DNA of 64,000 bases from Brotaphodocola faecis (GTDB taxonomy: Bacteria; Bacillota; Clostridia; Lachnospirales; Lachnospiraceae): positions 1-64,000 of the forward strand of contig NZ_JBBMFJ010000002.1 in the NCBI RefSeq assembly GCF_040096075.1. The letters run 5' to 3'. The position numbers were made by a program, and so were the translations under genes. How positions within the stretch are numbered: the first letter of the stretch is position 1; the number at the start of each line of letters is the position of its first letter. Positions 41,287-49,935 of this stretch are shown piece by piece. The notes below the pieces were generated by a model, which saw only the letters and a list, made by a program, of their open reading frames with translations, made no database searches and was not told the DNA's origin.

Positions 41287-42132
41287 ATGGGAAACGAACG
41301 GAACACAGAACGGAGCAGATCATCTGCAGCCAGAAAAAGCAGCCCGGCAGCAGGCAGAAGCCAGACATCCGCAAATGGCAGGTCACGCTCGGCAAGCGCG
41401 CTGGATGGCAGTGCCTATTCACCAGTTCGCGCAAGACAGATCGCACGCCGCCGCAGACAGCGTCAGAGACGCCGCCGCCAGATGATGGCAGCCTTTGTGG
41501 CAGTGGTTTTACTGGCCGGAGGCGGAGCATATGGTGCCCGTCAGGCATGGCTTCAGAAGCACCGTCAGGAATATGCGGAGCAGGGACTGGCCTGTCTGGA
41601 AAGTCAGGACTATGCCCAGGCCATCAACGCGTTTGATGATGCCATTGCGCTGACCCATGGCCGCATCGGCACCTTTGAGAGCCAGATGATGCTTTACCGG
41701 GCGGAGGCGCAGTACCGCAGCGGGGATTATCAGTCCGCGCTTGCGACCTACGAGTCGCTTTACGCGAAGGATGAGAGCAATGAAATCTATAAGACCGGTC
41801 TTGCCCTCTGCCTGTTGGAAACAGGAGACTACGACCGGGCGAAGAGCCTTGGCGTAATCCAGGGCCAGGTGTACAGCCGCATTGCAAAGGACCAGATCAA
41901 TGCCGGAAATTACGATGACGCCTTAAGCACCATCGAGACCGGTTTCTCCGAGGCTGGCGCCGACGAAGTGGGCCGTGAAGAACTGACCTACAATCAGGCC
42001 GTGGCCTGGGAGTATAAGGGCGATTACAAGAAAGCCCTGGAAATTCTGGAGGACTACGACCAGAAATATACAGCAGAAGGAAACGCAGCCCGCGAGCTGG
42101 CATTTTTAAGAACCCGTCAGGGCAACCATTAG
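41287..42132 (+). CDS. membrane-anchored TPR protein
   Basis: 281 residues: basic, Ser/Ala-rich N-terminal tail (1-62), one membrane segment (about 63-80, AAFVAVVLLAGGGAYGA), then tetratricopeptide repeats (about 90-275; ACLESQDYAQAINAFDDAIAL and KKALEILEDY as examples). Probably an extracytoplasmic protein scaffold with an inside N terminus. It starts 5 bp after dut and ends 16 bp before hflX, so it lies in the scpA-hflX operon. No specific role recognised. Confidence 0.75.
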   Translation: MGNERNTERSRSSAARKSSPAAGRSQTSANGRSRSASALDGSAYSPVRARQIARRRRQRQRRRRQMMAAFVAVVLLAGGGAYGARQAWLQKHRQEYAEQGLACLESQDYAQAINAFDDAIALTHGRIGTFESQMMLYRAEAQYRSGDYQSALATYESLYAKDESNEIYKTGLALCLLETGDYDRAKSLGVIQGQVYSRIAKDQINAGNYDDALSTIETGFSEAGADEVGREELTYNQAVAWEYKGDYKKALEILEDYDQKYTAEGNAARELAFLRTRQGNH

Positions 42133-42148
42133 GAGCATAGAAGAATTT

Positions 42149-43405
42149 ATGGCAGAATTATTTGATATGAAAGAAATCGAGGAGCGGGTGATTCTCATTG
42201 CCGTCAGCACGGATGATGAGGACGATACCCGCGCTTCCCTGGATGAGCTGGAAGAACTGGTAAAGACTGCGGGCGGCATTACCGTAGATAAAATGATCCA
42301 GAACCGTGAGCGCATTCATCCGGGTACCTATCTTGGAAAAGGAAAAATTGACGAGGTGCGGGAGCGAATCTGGGAGCTGCAGGCTACCGGTGTTGTCTGT
42401 GATGATGAACTTTCCCCGGCGCAGCTTCGCAATCTGGAGGATGCGCTGGATACCAAGGTCATGGACCGTACCATGGTCATCCTGGATATTTTCGCGTCCC
42501 GCGCGACCACCAGCGAAGGTAAAATTCAGGTCGAGCTGGCCCAGTTAAAATACCGGGCGGCCAGACTGGTGGGTCTGCGTAGTTCCCTGTCCCGTCTGGG
42601 CGGCGGTATCGGTACCAGAGGCCCGGGTGAGAAAAAACTGGAGATGGACCGCCGTCTGATTCATGAGCGCATCGGCCAGTTAAAATCGGAGCTGGAAGAG
42701 GTGAAACGTCACCGCGATGTCATCCGCAAGCAACGGGAGAAGGCCCACACTCCGGTGGCAGCCATTGTCGGCTACACCAACGCGGGTAAATCCACGCTGT
42801 TAAACCGTCTGACGGATGCGGGTATTCTGGCGGAGGACAAGCTTTTCGCAACCCTGGATCCCACCACCCGGAATCTGGAACTGGAGAGTGGACAGCAGAT
42901 CATGCTGACGGATACCGTCGGCTTTATCCGCAAGCTGCCCCATCACCTGATCGAGGCATTTAAGAGTACGCTGGAGGAAGCAAAGTACAGCGACATCATC
43001 CTGCATGTGGTAGACTGTTCGAATCCGAACATGGATATGCAGATGCATGTGGTGTATGAGACCCTGCGGGAGCTGAAGGTAGAGGACAAGATCATTGTCA
43101 CCGTGTTCAACAAGATCGACCAGAAGGAAGACGGTGAATTTCCAAGAGATCTCCAGTCTGACTACCAGGTGCAGATCTCCGCAAAGACCGGGGCAGGCGT
43201 ACCGGAACTGCTGGATACGTTAGAACAGATCCTGCGCAGCCAGAAGGTGTACCTGGAGCGGGTATTCTCCTACCAGGAGGCAGGCAAGATCCAGACGATC
43301 CGCAAGTACGGCGAACTGCTGAGCGAGGAATATCAGGCGGACGGCATTGCCGTGAAGGCCTATGTTCCGGCGGAGCTGTTCGGAAGTTTGATCGTGACAA
43401 AATAA
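42149..43405 (+). CDS. hflX: ribosome-associated GTPase HflX
   Basis: GTPase that splits stalled 70S ribosomes under stress. 418 residues: N-terminal domain with PGTYLGKGKIDEV near 55 and IFASRATTSEGKIQVELAQLKY near 113 (core ATTSEGKIQVELAQ), helical hairpin GIGTRGPGEKKLEMDRR near 152, G domain from about 200 with P-loop GYTNAGKSTLLN, switch TLDPTTR, DTVGFIRKLPH and NKID. Complete and typical. Ends the operon; a strong GC hairpin separates it from the convergent gene. Confidence 0.95.
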   Translation: MAELFDMKEIEERVILIAVSTDDEDDTRASLDELEELVKTAGGITVDKMIQNRERIHPGTYLGKGKIDEVRERIWELQATGVVCDDELSPAQLRNLEDALDTKVMDRTMVILDIFASRATTSEGKIQVELAQLKYRAARLVGLRSSLSRLGGGIGTRGPGEKKLEMDRRLIHERIGQLKSELEEVKRHRDVIRKQREKAHTPVAAIVGYTNAGKSTLLNRLTDAGILAEDKLFATLDPTTRNLELESGQQIMLTDTVGFIRKLPHHLIEAFKSTLEEAKYSDIILHVVDCSNPNMDMQMHVVYETLRELKVEDKIIVTVFNKIDQKEDGEFPRDLQSDYQVQISAKTGAGVPELLDTLEQILRSQKVYLERVFSYQEAGKIQTIRKYGELLSEEYQADGIAVKAYVPAELFGSLIVTK

Positions 43406-43424
43406 CAGAAGAGTAAGTTTATTT

Positions 43425-43449
43425 GAGGGCCCGGCAACGCCGGGCCCTC
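43425..43449. terminator. hairpin between convergent hflX and SpoIID-like gene
   Basis: Perfect 11-bp stem GAGGGCCCGGC/GCCGGGCCCTC with a 3-base loop. It lacks a T run but its position between convergent genes suggests bidirectional stopping. Confidence 0.6.
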
Positions 43450-43471
43450 GTGTATGATCCGGGAACAGGAG

Positions 43472-44746
43472 TTACGCTCCATATAACTCCCCGATTCCCG
43501 ATACGCCCACATAAATGTGCGAGATCTTATACCAGGTGGCAAAATCCACCACGCCGGTCTGGGGCAGGCCGAAGATGGACTGGAATTCCCGCACCGACGC
43601 GGCGGTAGCCGGTCCGTAAACGCCATCCGCGTTTACCCGGGGAATCGCAGTGTAGACCGTGGCAATGGCATCTAACTGTTCCTGCAGCTGCATGACCTTC
43701 TGGCCGGAAGAACCAATGCTCAGGTCATAGCCGGGCCAGGAAGCGGGAATACCGGAAATCTCTTCGGCCGTATTGATGTAGATGCTGTCTCCGTAGTAGT
43801 GACGCAGGATTTCAATCGGGCTGTAGCCGCGTTCGCCCAGAGAGCAGGAGCCCCACTGGGTCATCCAGCCGCGGTTTAAGCACTGCACCTGTCTGCCGTC
43901 ACAGTACTGGGTCAGAATGGGCTGTCGTACGCCGGGACGGGAGAGGTAGTTGTCAAAAATTTCATCTACAATCACGGAAATGCTCTCAAAAATGTTTCGC
44001 CCCGGAATCCATTTATGGTCAAAGGCGGTGGATGAGGTGATGGTGAAGTCGTATCCTCTGTTCCGGTAGTGTTCGGTATAGACCCGGTTCAGCGTGAAGC
44101 TCATGATGGCCAGTACATTGGCTGTGATGGAGGCCTGGGGCCAGGTGGCGTAGATCTCGCTGGAGGCCACGTTTTTGATGTAATCTCGGTAAGGAACATA
44201 ATAGTTCTCGGCGTTGCTGGTGGGCGGTCCGTCATGCACCACAATGGTCTGGGGGACTACCACGCGGCTTAAGACAATCTCGCCGCTTTCGTTGACCGGC
44301 TGAATTTCGTTTTCCGCAATCTTGGGCGGATAATTGCCGTACAGGGTGTGCTCCGGGATCACAATGGGATTTTCAACTGGCTCAGTATCTGTTTCCGGTT
44401 CCATGCGGATGGGCTGGATGGCCGTAGCATCCGGAAGTACCTCGGTTCCTTCCACGGTTACCGGCCGGAAGCCCGGTGCTTCTACCATAATGTTGTAATC
44501 GGAATAGGGCTGGCCTTCGCCGGGACGAAGGCTATATTCCAGTGGCGGCGCAGCCAGGCTCACTTCTTCAGTCTGGCCGGAGGCATTGGTGGAAAGCTCC
44601 TCTAACGGAGCCGTGGGTTCTCCGGAATATGTGATGGTGACTCTGGCATTGCGGATCGGAAAGTTGTTCTGGATATTTACGACATTGACCTGTAACAGAC
44701 CGCTGGAGGAGAGTTCTGTTGAGGCGGTGCGGATGGATCTTGGCAT
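43472..44746 (-). CDS. SpoIID-like protein with C-terminal peptidoglycan-binding domain
   Basis: 424 residues. About 18-120 form a carboxypeptidase-regulatory-like beta fold (VNVVNIQNNFPIRNARVTI), about 175-325 a SpoIID/LytB-like domain (VLAIMSFTLNRVYTE, then GWMTQWGSCSLGERGYSPIEILRHYYGDSI near its end), and about 335-420 a PG_binding_1 domain (LQEQLDAIATVY, DGVYGPATAASVREFQSIFGL). No signal peptide is seen from the chosen start at 44746 (AAGGAG upstream); adding 92 upstream residues would give hydrophobic stretches but with no site and a promoter inside. Possibly cortex- or wall-associated, or a spore coat type; enzymatic activity uncertain. Confidence 0.7.
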   Translation of the reverse strand: MPRSIRTASTELSSSGLLQVNVVNIQNNFPIRNARVTITYSGEPTAPLEELSTNASGQTEEVSLAAPPLEYSLRPGEGQPYSDYNIMVEAPGFRPVTVEGTEVLPDATAIQPIRMEPETDTEPVENPIVIPEHTLYGNYPPKIAENEIQPVNESGEIVLSRVVVPQTIVVHDGPPTSNAENYYVPYRDYIKNVASSEIYATWPQASITANVLAIMSFTLNRVYTEHYRNRGYDFTITSSTAFDHKWIPGRNIFESISVIVDEIFDNYLSRPGVRQPILTQYCDGRQVQCLNRGWMTQWGSCSLGERGYSPIEILRHYYGDSIYINTAEEISGIPASWPGYDLSIGSSGQKVMQLQEQLDAIATVYTAIPRVNADGVYGPATAASVREFQSIFGLPQTGVVDFATWYKISHIYVGVSGIGELYGA

Positions 44747-44777
44747 AGGGCAGCTCCTTGAAAATTTCGTTTGGCTT

Positions 44778-44805
44778 ATCATAACAGGATATGCAGAGAA
44801 TGCAA
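44778..44805 (-). promoter_or_regulatory. promoter of the SpoIID-like gene
   Basis: Minus strand: TTGCAT (44800-44805), 16-bp spacer, TATGAT (44778-44783) with TGT before it (extended -10). Confidence 0.55.
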
Positions 44806-44930
44806 TGAACGTGAGAAACAGGCTGGCGAAAAGAATGCAGCGAAACACGGCAATGGAACTGCTGGAATGCGACAGAATAAAACAATAAAACAGGATAACT
44901 AAAAATAAGAAAGTATAAAAATAAATCAGC

Positions 44931-44959
44931 TTGCATAACCCTTGCATATCATGTATAAT
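44931..44959 (+). promoter_or_regulatory. carAB promoter
   Basis: TTGCAT (44931-44936), 17-bp spacer, TATAAT (44954-44959). Start expected near 44966, one or two bases before the leader hairpin. Confidence 0.65.
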
Positions 44960-44967
44960 TTCATCAA

Positions 44968-45013
44968 TTTGGGCAGACGTCATTGTATACAAAGCAGTCT
45001 GAAAAGGCCCAAA
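44968..45013 (+). promoter_or_regulatory. carA leader hairpin
   Basis: TTTGGGC pairs with GCCCAAA, with an inner CAGAC/GTCTG stem, at the 5' end of the predicted carA transcript. It does not show a PyrR-type binding loop or a T run, so it may be a stability element or an unknown control element. Confidence 0.45.
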
Positions 45014-45064
45014 AGGAATCACCCCACAAACAATACGGATGAAAGAAAGGATAGGTACTCCCCC

Positions 45065-46156
45065 ATGAAAGCATTTCTTATTCTGGAAGATGGCACCGTG
45101 TTCGAGGGAACCAGCATTGGCTCCACCCGCGAAGTCATCAGCGAAATCGTATTCAATACCTCTATGACCGGTTATCTGGAGGTCCTGACTGACCCGTCTT
45201 ACGCAGGACAGGCTGTTGTTATGACTTACCCGCTCATCGGCAATTATGGTATTTGTTATGAGGATATGGAGTCCGACAGACCATGGCCGGATGGATATAT
45301 TGTCCGCGAGCTGTCCCGTATTCCCAGCAATTTCCGCAGTGAGGATACCATTCAGAATTTCCTGGAAAAATACGACATTCCTGGCATCAGCGGCGTAGAT
45401 ACCCGCGCACTCACCAAAATCTTACGTGAGAAGGGCACCATGAACGGCATGATCACCACAAAGCAGTACGATGATCTCACCGATCCGATTGCCCGCATGC
45501 ATGCGTACACCGTGACCGGAGTCGTAAAAAAGACCTCCTGCAAGGAAAAGTACATCCTTCCGGCATCCGATGAATTTGAGAAGCCGATCAAAAAAGTGGC
45601 GCTTCTGGATCTTGGAGCCAAGCGCAATATCGCCCGTTCCCTGGCAAAGCGTGGCTGTGAAGTCACCATCTACCCCTGTGATACAACTGCAGAAGAAATC
45701 CTCGCATCCCATCCGGATGGCATCATGCTGTCCAACGGTCCTGGAGATCCGAAGGAAAATGTGGAGATCATCAAAGAAATCCGCAAGCTGTACGAATCCG
45801 ATGTGCCGATTTTTGCAATCTGCCTTGGCCACCAGCTTATGGCACTGGCCACCGGAGCCGATACCTTCAAATTAAAATACGGCCATCGCGGCGGCAACCA
45901 TCCGGTGAAGGATGCCGAGACCGGACGCGCCATCATCTCATCCCAGAACCATGGTTACGCAGTGGATCCGAAGAGCCTGGATCCTAACATTGCCATCCCG
46001 GCATTCACCAACGTTAACGACGGAACCAATGAGGGCCTGAAGTATGTTGGAAAGAATATTTTCACCGTACAGTACCATCCGGAAGCCTGCCCGGGACCAC
46101 AGGACTCTGCGTACCTGTTCGACCGTTTTATCAACATGATGGGAGGAAATAACTAA
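45065..46156 (+). CDS. carA: carbamoyl-phosphate synthase small subunit
   Basis: Glutaminase subunit that passes ammonia to CarB for carbamoyl phosphate, used for arginine and pyrimidines. 363 residues starting MKAFLILEDGTVFEG, with GYLEVLTDPSYAGQ, GVDTRALTKILR and the class I amidotransferase triad: Cys in FAICLGHQLMALATG near 248, His and Glu in VQYHPEACPGP near 335. I use ATG 45065 by homology. Its TAA overlaps the carB ATG (TAATG). Confidence 0.96.
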   Translation: MKAFLILEDGTVFEGTSIGSTREVISEIVFNTSMTGYLEVLTDPSYAGQAVVMTYPLIGNYGICYEDMESDRPWPDGYIVRELSRIPSNFRSEDTIQNFLEKYDIPGISGVDTRALTKILREKGTMNGMITTKQYDDLTDPIARMHAYTVTGVVKKTSCKEKYILPASDEFEKPIKKVALLDLGAKRNIARSLAKRGCEVTIYPCDTTAEEILASHPDGIMLSNGPGDPKENVEIIKEIRKLYESDVPIFAICLGHQLMALATGADTFKLKYGHRGGNHPVKDAETGRAIISSQNHGYAVDPKSLDPNIAIPAFTNVNDGTNEGLKYVGKNIFTVQYHPEACPGPQDSAYLFDRFINMMGGNN

Positions 46157-49100
46157 TGCCAAAGAATCCTGATATTAAGAAAGTTCTTGTACTTGGATCT
46201 GGCCCGATCGTCATCGGCCAGGCTGCTGAATTTGACTATGCCGGAACCCAGGCCTGCCGTTCCTTAAAGGAGGAGGGCATTGAGGTTGTTCTGTTAAACT
46301 CCAACCCGGCAACCATTATGACCGATAAAGATATCGCAGACCGCGTTTACATTGAGCCGCTGACCCTGGAAGTGGTAGAGCAGCTGATTAAGAAAGAAAA
46401 ACCGGACAGCGTGCTTCCGACCCTGGGCGGCCAGGCAGGACTGAATCTTGCCATGGAGCTGGAGGAAGCAGGCTTCTTAAAAGAGAATCATGTCCGCCTC
46501 ATCGGTACCACTGCCCTGACCATTAAAAAGGCAGAGGACCGTGAGATGTTCAAGGAGACCATGGAGAAGATCGGCGAGCCGGTGGCTCCGTCTGACATCG
46601 TGGAGAACGTGGAAGATGGTCTCCGCATCGCGGACCAGATTGGTTATCCGGTTGTACTTCGCCCGGCCTACACTCTGGGCGGCAGCGGCGGCGGTATTGC
46701 CGATAACCCGGAACAGTGCCGCGAGATCCTGGAGAACGGCCTGCGCCTTTCCCGTGTAGGACAGGTTCTGGTAGAGCGCTGCATTGCCGGATGGAAAGAG
46801 ATTGAGTACGAGGTAATGCGCGACAGCGCCGGCAACGTGATCACCGTCTGCAACATGGAGAATCTGGATCCGGTTGGCGTTCACACCGGCGACAGCATCG
46901 TTGTGGCTCCGTCCCAGACCCTGGGCGATAAGGAGTACCAGATGCTTCGTACCTCCGCGTTAAACATCATCAGCGAGTTGGGCATCACCGGCGGCTGCAA
47001 CGTACAGTACGCCCTGCACCCGACCAGCTTTGAGTACTGCGTCATCGAGGTAAACCCGCGTGTAAGCCGTTCTTCCGCGCTGGCTTCCAAGGCCACCGGT
47101 TACCCGATCGCGAAAGTAGCAGCGAAGATTGCTCTGGGTTACACTCTGGATGAGATTAAGAATGCTGTTACTAAGAAGACCTACGCAAGCTTCGAGCCGA
47201 TGCTGGATTACTGTGTTGTCAAGATGCCGAGACTTCCGTTTGATAAATTCATCAGCGCAAAACGTACCCTGGGAACCCAGATGAAGGCAACCGGCGAGGT
47301 TATGAGTATCTGCACCAACTTTGAGGGTGCCCTCATGAAGGCCATTCGTTCCCTGGAGCAGCATGTAGACTGCCTGCTTTCCTACGACTTTACCGGACTG
47401 GATCACGATGAGCTGATCGAACAGCTTCATGTAGTGGATGACCGCCGGATCTGGGTTATTGCAGAGGCACTGCGCCGCGGTATTTCTTATGAGGAAATTC
47501 ACGATATTACTAAGATTGATTACTGGTTCATTGACAAGCTGGCTATCATCGTGGAGATGGAGAATGCCTTAAAGAACGGTCCGCTGACTCCGGAACTTTT
47601 AAAGGAAGCAAAACGCATTGAGTTCCCGGATAACGTGATTTCCAGACTGACCGGTGTATCCCAGGATGAGATCAAGGCCATGCGCCACGCAAACAACATC
47701 CGCGCTGCTTACAAGATGGTAGATACCTGTGCGGCAGAGTTTGCGGCAGAAACTCCGTATTATTACTCCTGCTTCGACGGCATCAGCGAGGTAGAAGAGG
47801 AACATGCAAAGAAAAAGGTTCTGGTACTTGGTTCCGGCCCGATCCGGATCGGCCAGGGTATTGAGTTCGACTTCTGCTCTGTACACAGCACCTGGGCTTT
47901 TGCGAAGGAAGGCTATGAGACCATCATCATCAACAACAACCCGGAGACCGTAAGTACCGACTTCGATATCGCGGACAAGCTGTACTTTGAGCCGTTAACC
48001 CCGGAAGATGTAGAGAGCATCGTAGACATTGAGAAGCCGGACGGTGCCGTGGTACAGTTCGGTGGACAGACCGCCATCAAGCTGACAGAGTCCCTTATGA
48101 AGATGGGCGTGCCGATTCTTGGTACTGCAGCAGAAGATGTAGACGCAGCGGAGGACCGCGAACTGTTCGATGAGATTTTGGAGAAATGCCAGATTCCGAG
48201 ACCGGCAGGACACACCGTATTCACTGCGGAGGAAGCAAAAAAGGCAGCCAACGACCTGGGCTATCCGGTTCTGGTAAGACCGTCCTACGTACTGGGCGGC
48301 CAGGGCATGCAGATCTGCATCAACGATAATGATATCGACGAGTTCATCGGCATCATCAACCAGATTGCGCAGGATCATCCGATCCTTGTCGATAAATATA
48401 TTGTGGGTAAGGAAATTGAGGTCGACGCGGTATGCGATGGCACCGATATTCTGATTCCGGGTATCATGGAGCATATCGAGCGTACCGGTGTTCACTCCGG
48501 TGACAGTATCTCTGTTTATCCGGCACCGAGCATCACCCCGGAAATCGAGACGAAGCTGGTGGACTACACGGAGAAGCTGGCCCGGGCCCTTCATGTCAAA
48601 GGCATGATCAACATTCAGTTTATCGTGGCAGATAACGAAGTTTACATCATCGAGGTAAACCCGCGTTCCTCCAGAACCGTGCCGTACATCAGCAAGGTAA
48701 CCGGAATCCCGATCGTTCCTCTGGCAACCCAGGTGATCTGCGGACACACCTTAAAAGAGCTTGGCTATGAGCCTGGCCTGCAGAAGAAAGCCGATTACAT
48801 TGCCATCAAGATGCCGGTATTCTCCTTCGAGAAGATCCGCGGCGCAGATATCAGCCTTGGACCGGAGATGAAGTCCACCGGTGAGTGCCTGGGTATCGCA
48901 AACACCTTCAACGAGGCTCTGTACAAGGCCTTCGAGGGCGCAGGCCTGAAGCTGCCGAAGCACAAGAACATGATCATCACCGTCCGTGATTCCGAGAAGG
49001 AAAATGTAGTTCCGATCGCAAGACGTTTCCAGAACGTAGGCTACAAGATCTTTGCAACCCGCGGTACCGCGAAGGTCTTAAATGAAAACGGCGTGAAGGC

Positions 49101-49761
49101 TCTGACTGTAAGAAAGCTGGAGCAGGAATCCCCGAATATCATGGATTTGCTCTTAGGACATGAGGTTGATCTGGTTATTGATATCCCGCAGCAGGGCGCA
49201 GAGCGCAGCCATGACGGCTTTGTGATCCGCCGTAATGCCATCGAGACCGGTGTGCATGTTCTCACCAGCCTGGATACCGCAGGAGCACTGGCAACCAGCC
49301 TGGAGAACCGCGCGAAAGAGCTGACCCTGATCGATATCGCGAAGGTAAAACCGGTAATCTATAGTGGCATTGAGCGTGTAGAGAAGTTCTTAAAAGATGC
49401 AGATACGTATTATCTGGCAACCGTAGAAGGCGACCAGCCGCGTGTGCGCCCGTTCGGCACCGCGCACATCTTTGAGGGTAAGCTGTACATCCAGACCGGA
49501 AAGGTAAAAGATGTCTCCAAACAGCTGCACGCAAATCCGAAAGCAGAACTCACTGCATTCAAAGACGGAGAATGGATCCGTGTAACAGGAAAACTGGTGG
49601 AGGACGACCGCAGAGCGGCGCGGGAGTCCATGCTGAATGCTTATCCGTCCTTACGGAAGATGTATTCTGAGGATGATGGAAATACCGAGGTGTTCTGTTT
49701 TGAGAATGCCACCGCAACCATTTATGCATTCACCCATGCACCGGAAGTGATTAAATTTTAA
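46156..49761 (+). CDS. carB: carbamoyl-phosphate synthase large subunit fused to a PNPOx-like domain
   Basis: Makes carbamoyl phosphate from bicarbonate, ATP and ammonia. Residues about 1-1063 are a full CarB: two ATP-grasp halves (openings KKVLVLGSGPIVIGQ and its repeat KKVLVLGSGPIRIGQ near 554) and the MGS-like allosteric domain (about 935-1060). Residues about 1064-1201 (from base 49345) add a split-barrel flavin-binding domain of the pyridoxamine 5'-phosphate oxidase family (YYLATVEGDQPRVRPFG, GKLYIQTGKVKDVSKQL, ATATIYAF). The usual CarB is about 1070 residues. The frame is continuous, so this is a real fusion in this sequence, not a frameshift. Confidence 0.95.
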   Translation: MPKNPDIKKVLVLGSGPIVIGQAAEFDYAGTQACRSLKEEGIEVVLLNSNPATIMTDKDIADRVYIEPLTLEVVEQLIKKEKPDSVLPTLGGQAGLNLAMELEEAGFLKENHVRLIGTTALTIKKAEDREMFKETMEKIGEPVAPSDIVENVEDGLRIADQIGYPVVLRPAYTLGGSGGGIADNPEQCREILENGLRLSRVGQVLVERCIAGWKEIEYEVMRDSAGNVITVCNMENLDPVGVHTGDSIVVAPSQTLGDKEYQMLRTSALNIISELGITGGCNVQYALHPTSFEYCVIEVNPRVSRSSALASKATGYPIAKVAAKIALGYTLDEIKNAVTKKTYASFEPMLDYCVVKMPRLPFDKFISAKRTLGTQMKATGEVMSICTNFEGALMKAIRSLEQHVDCLLSYDFTGLDHDELIEQLHVVDDRRIWVIAEALRRGISYEEIHDITKIDYWFIDKLAIIVEMENALKNGPLTPELLKEAKRIEFPDNVISRLTGVSQDEIKAMRHANNIRAAYKMVDTCAAEFAAETPYYYSCFDGISEVEEEHAKKKVLVLGSGPIRIGQGIEFDFCSVHSTWAFAKEGYETIIINNNPETVSTDFDIADKLYFEPLTPEDVESIVDIEKPDGAVVQFGGQTAIKLTESLMKMGVPILGTAAEDVDAAEDRELFDEILEKCQIPRPAGHTVFTAEEAKKAANDLGYPVLVRPSYVLGGQGMQICINDNDIDEFIGIINQIAQDHPILVDKYIVGKEIEVDAVCDGTDILIPGIMEHIERTGVHSGDSISVYPAPSITPEIETKLVDYTEKLARALHVKGMINIQFIVADNEVYIIEVNPRSSRTVPYISKVTGIPIVPLATQVICGHTLKELGYEPGLQKKADYIAIKMPVFSFEKIRGADISLGPEMKSTGECLGIANTFNEALYKAFEGAGLKLPKHKNMIITVRDSEKENVVPIARRFQNVGYKIFATRGTAKVLNENGVKALTVRKLEQESPNIMDLLLGHEVDLVIDIPQQGAERSHDGFVIRRNAIETGVHVLTSLDTAGALATSLENRAKELTLIDIAKVKPVIYSGIERVEKFLKDADTYYLATVEGDQPRVRPFGTAHIFEGKLYIQTGKVKDVSKQLHANPKAELTAFKDGEWIRVTGKLVEDDRRAARESMLNAYPSLRKMYSEDDGNTEVFCFENATATIYAFTHAPEVIKF

Positions 49762-49776
49762 ATGAGATTTCAAAGG

Positions 49777-49816
49777 CTCCCCGGGAATTCCAGATACGGA
49801 ACTCCCGGGGGTTTTT
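49777..49816 (+). terminator. terminator after carB
   Basis: CTCCCCGGGAATTCC pairs with GGAACTCCCGGGGG, then TTTTT. Confidence 0.9.
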
Positions 49817-49849
49817 GATTTGCGAAATGCTGCAGGAATTCCCTGTGGC

Positions 49850-49878
49850 TTGTTTTTTGTGGGAAATTGGGCTATAAT
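49850..49878 (+). promoter_or_regulatory. degV promoter
   Basis: TTGTTT (49850-49855), 17-bp spacer, TATAAT (49873-49878). Confidence 0.6.
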
Positions 49879-49935
49879 TTCCTTCATATGTAATAAAGGG
49901 CGGGGCGCTCCCGGGAATACGAAGGAGAATTTTGG

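Larger units (their letters stand above)
44747..45064. other. divergent intergenic region (about 318 bp)
   Basis: Holds the minus-strand promoter of the SpoIID-like gene (44778-44805), an AT-rich stretch (44830-44930) without visible features, the carA promoter (44931-44959) and a leader hairpin (44968-45013). Confidence 0.7.

Noticed and set aside
44966..45064. PyrR attenuator in the carA leader
   Set aside because: No PyrR binding-loop consensus and no following terminator T run.
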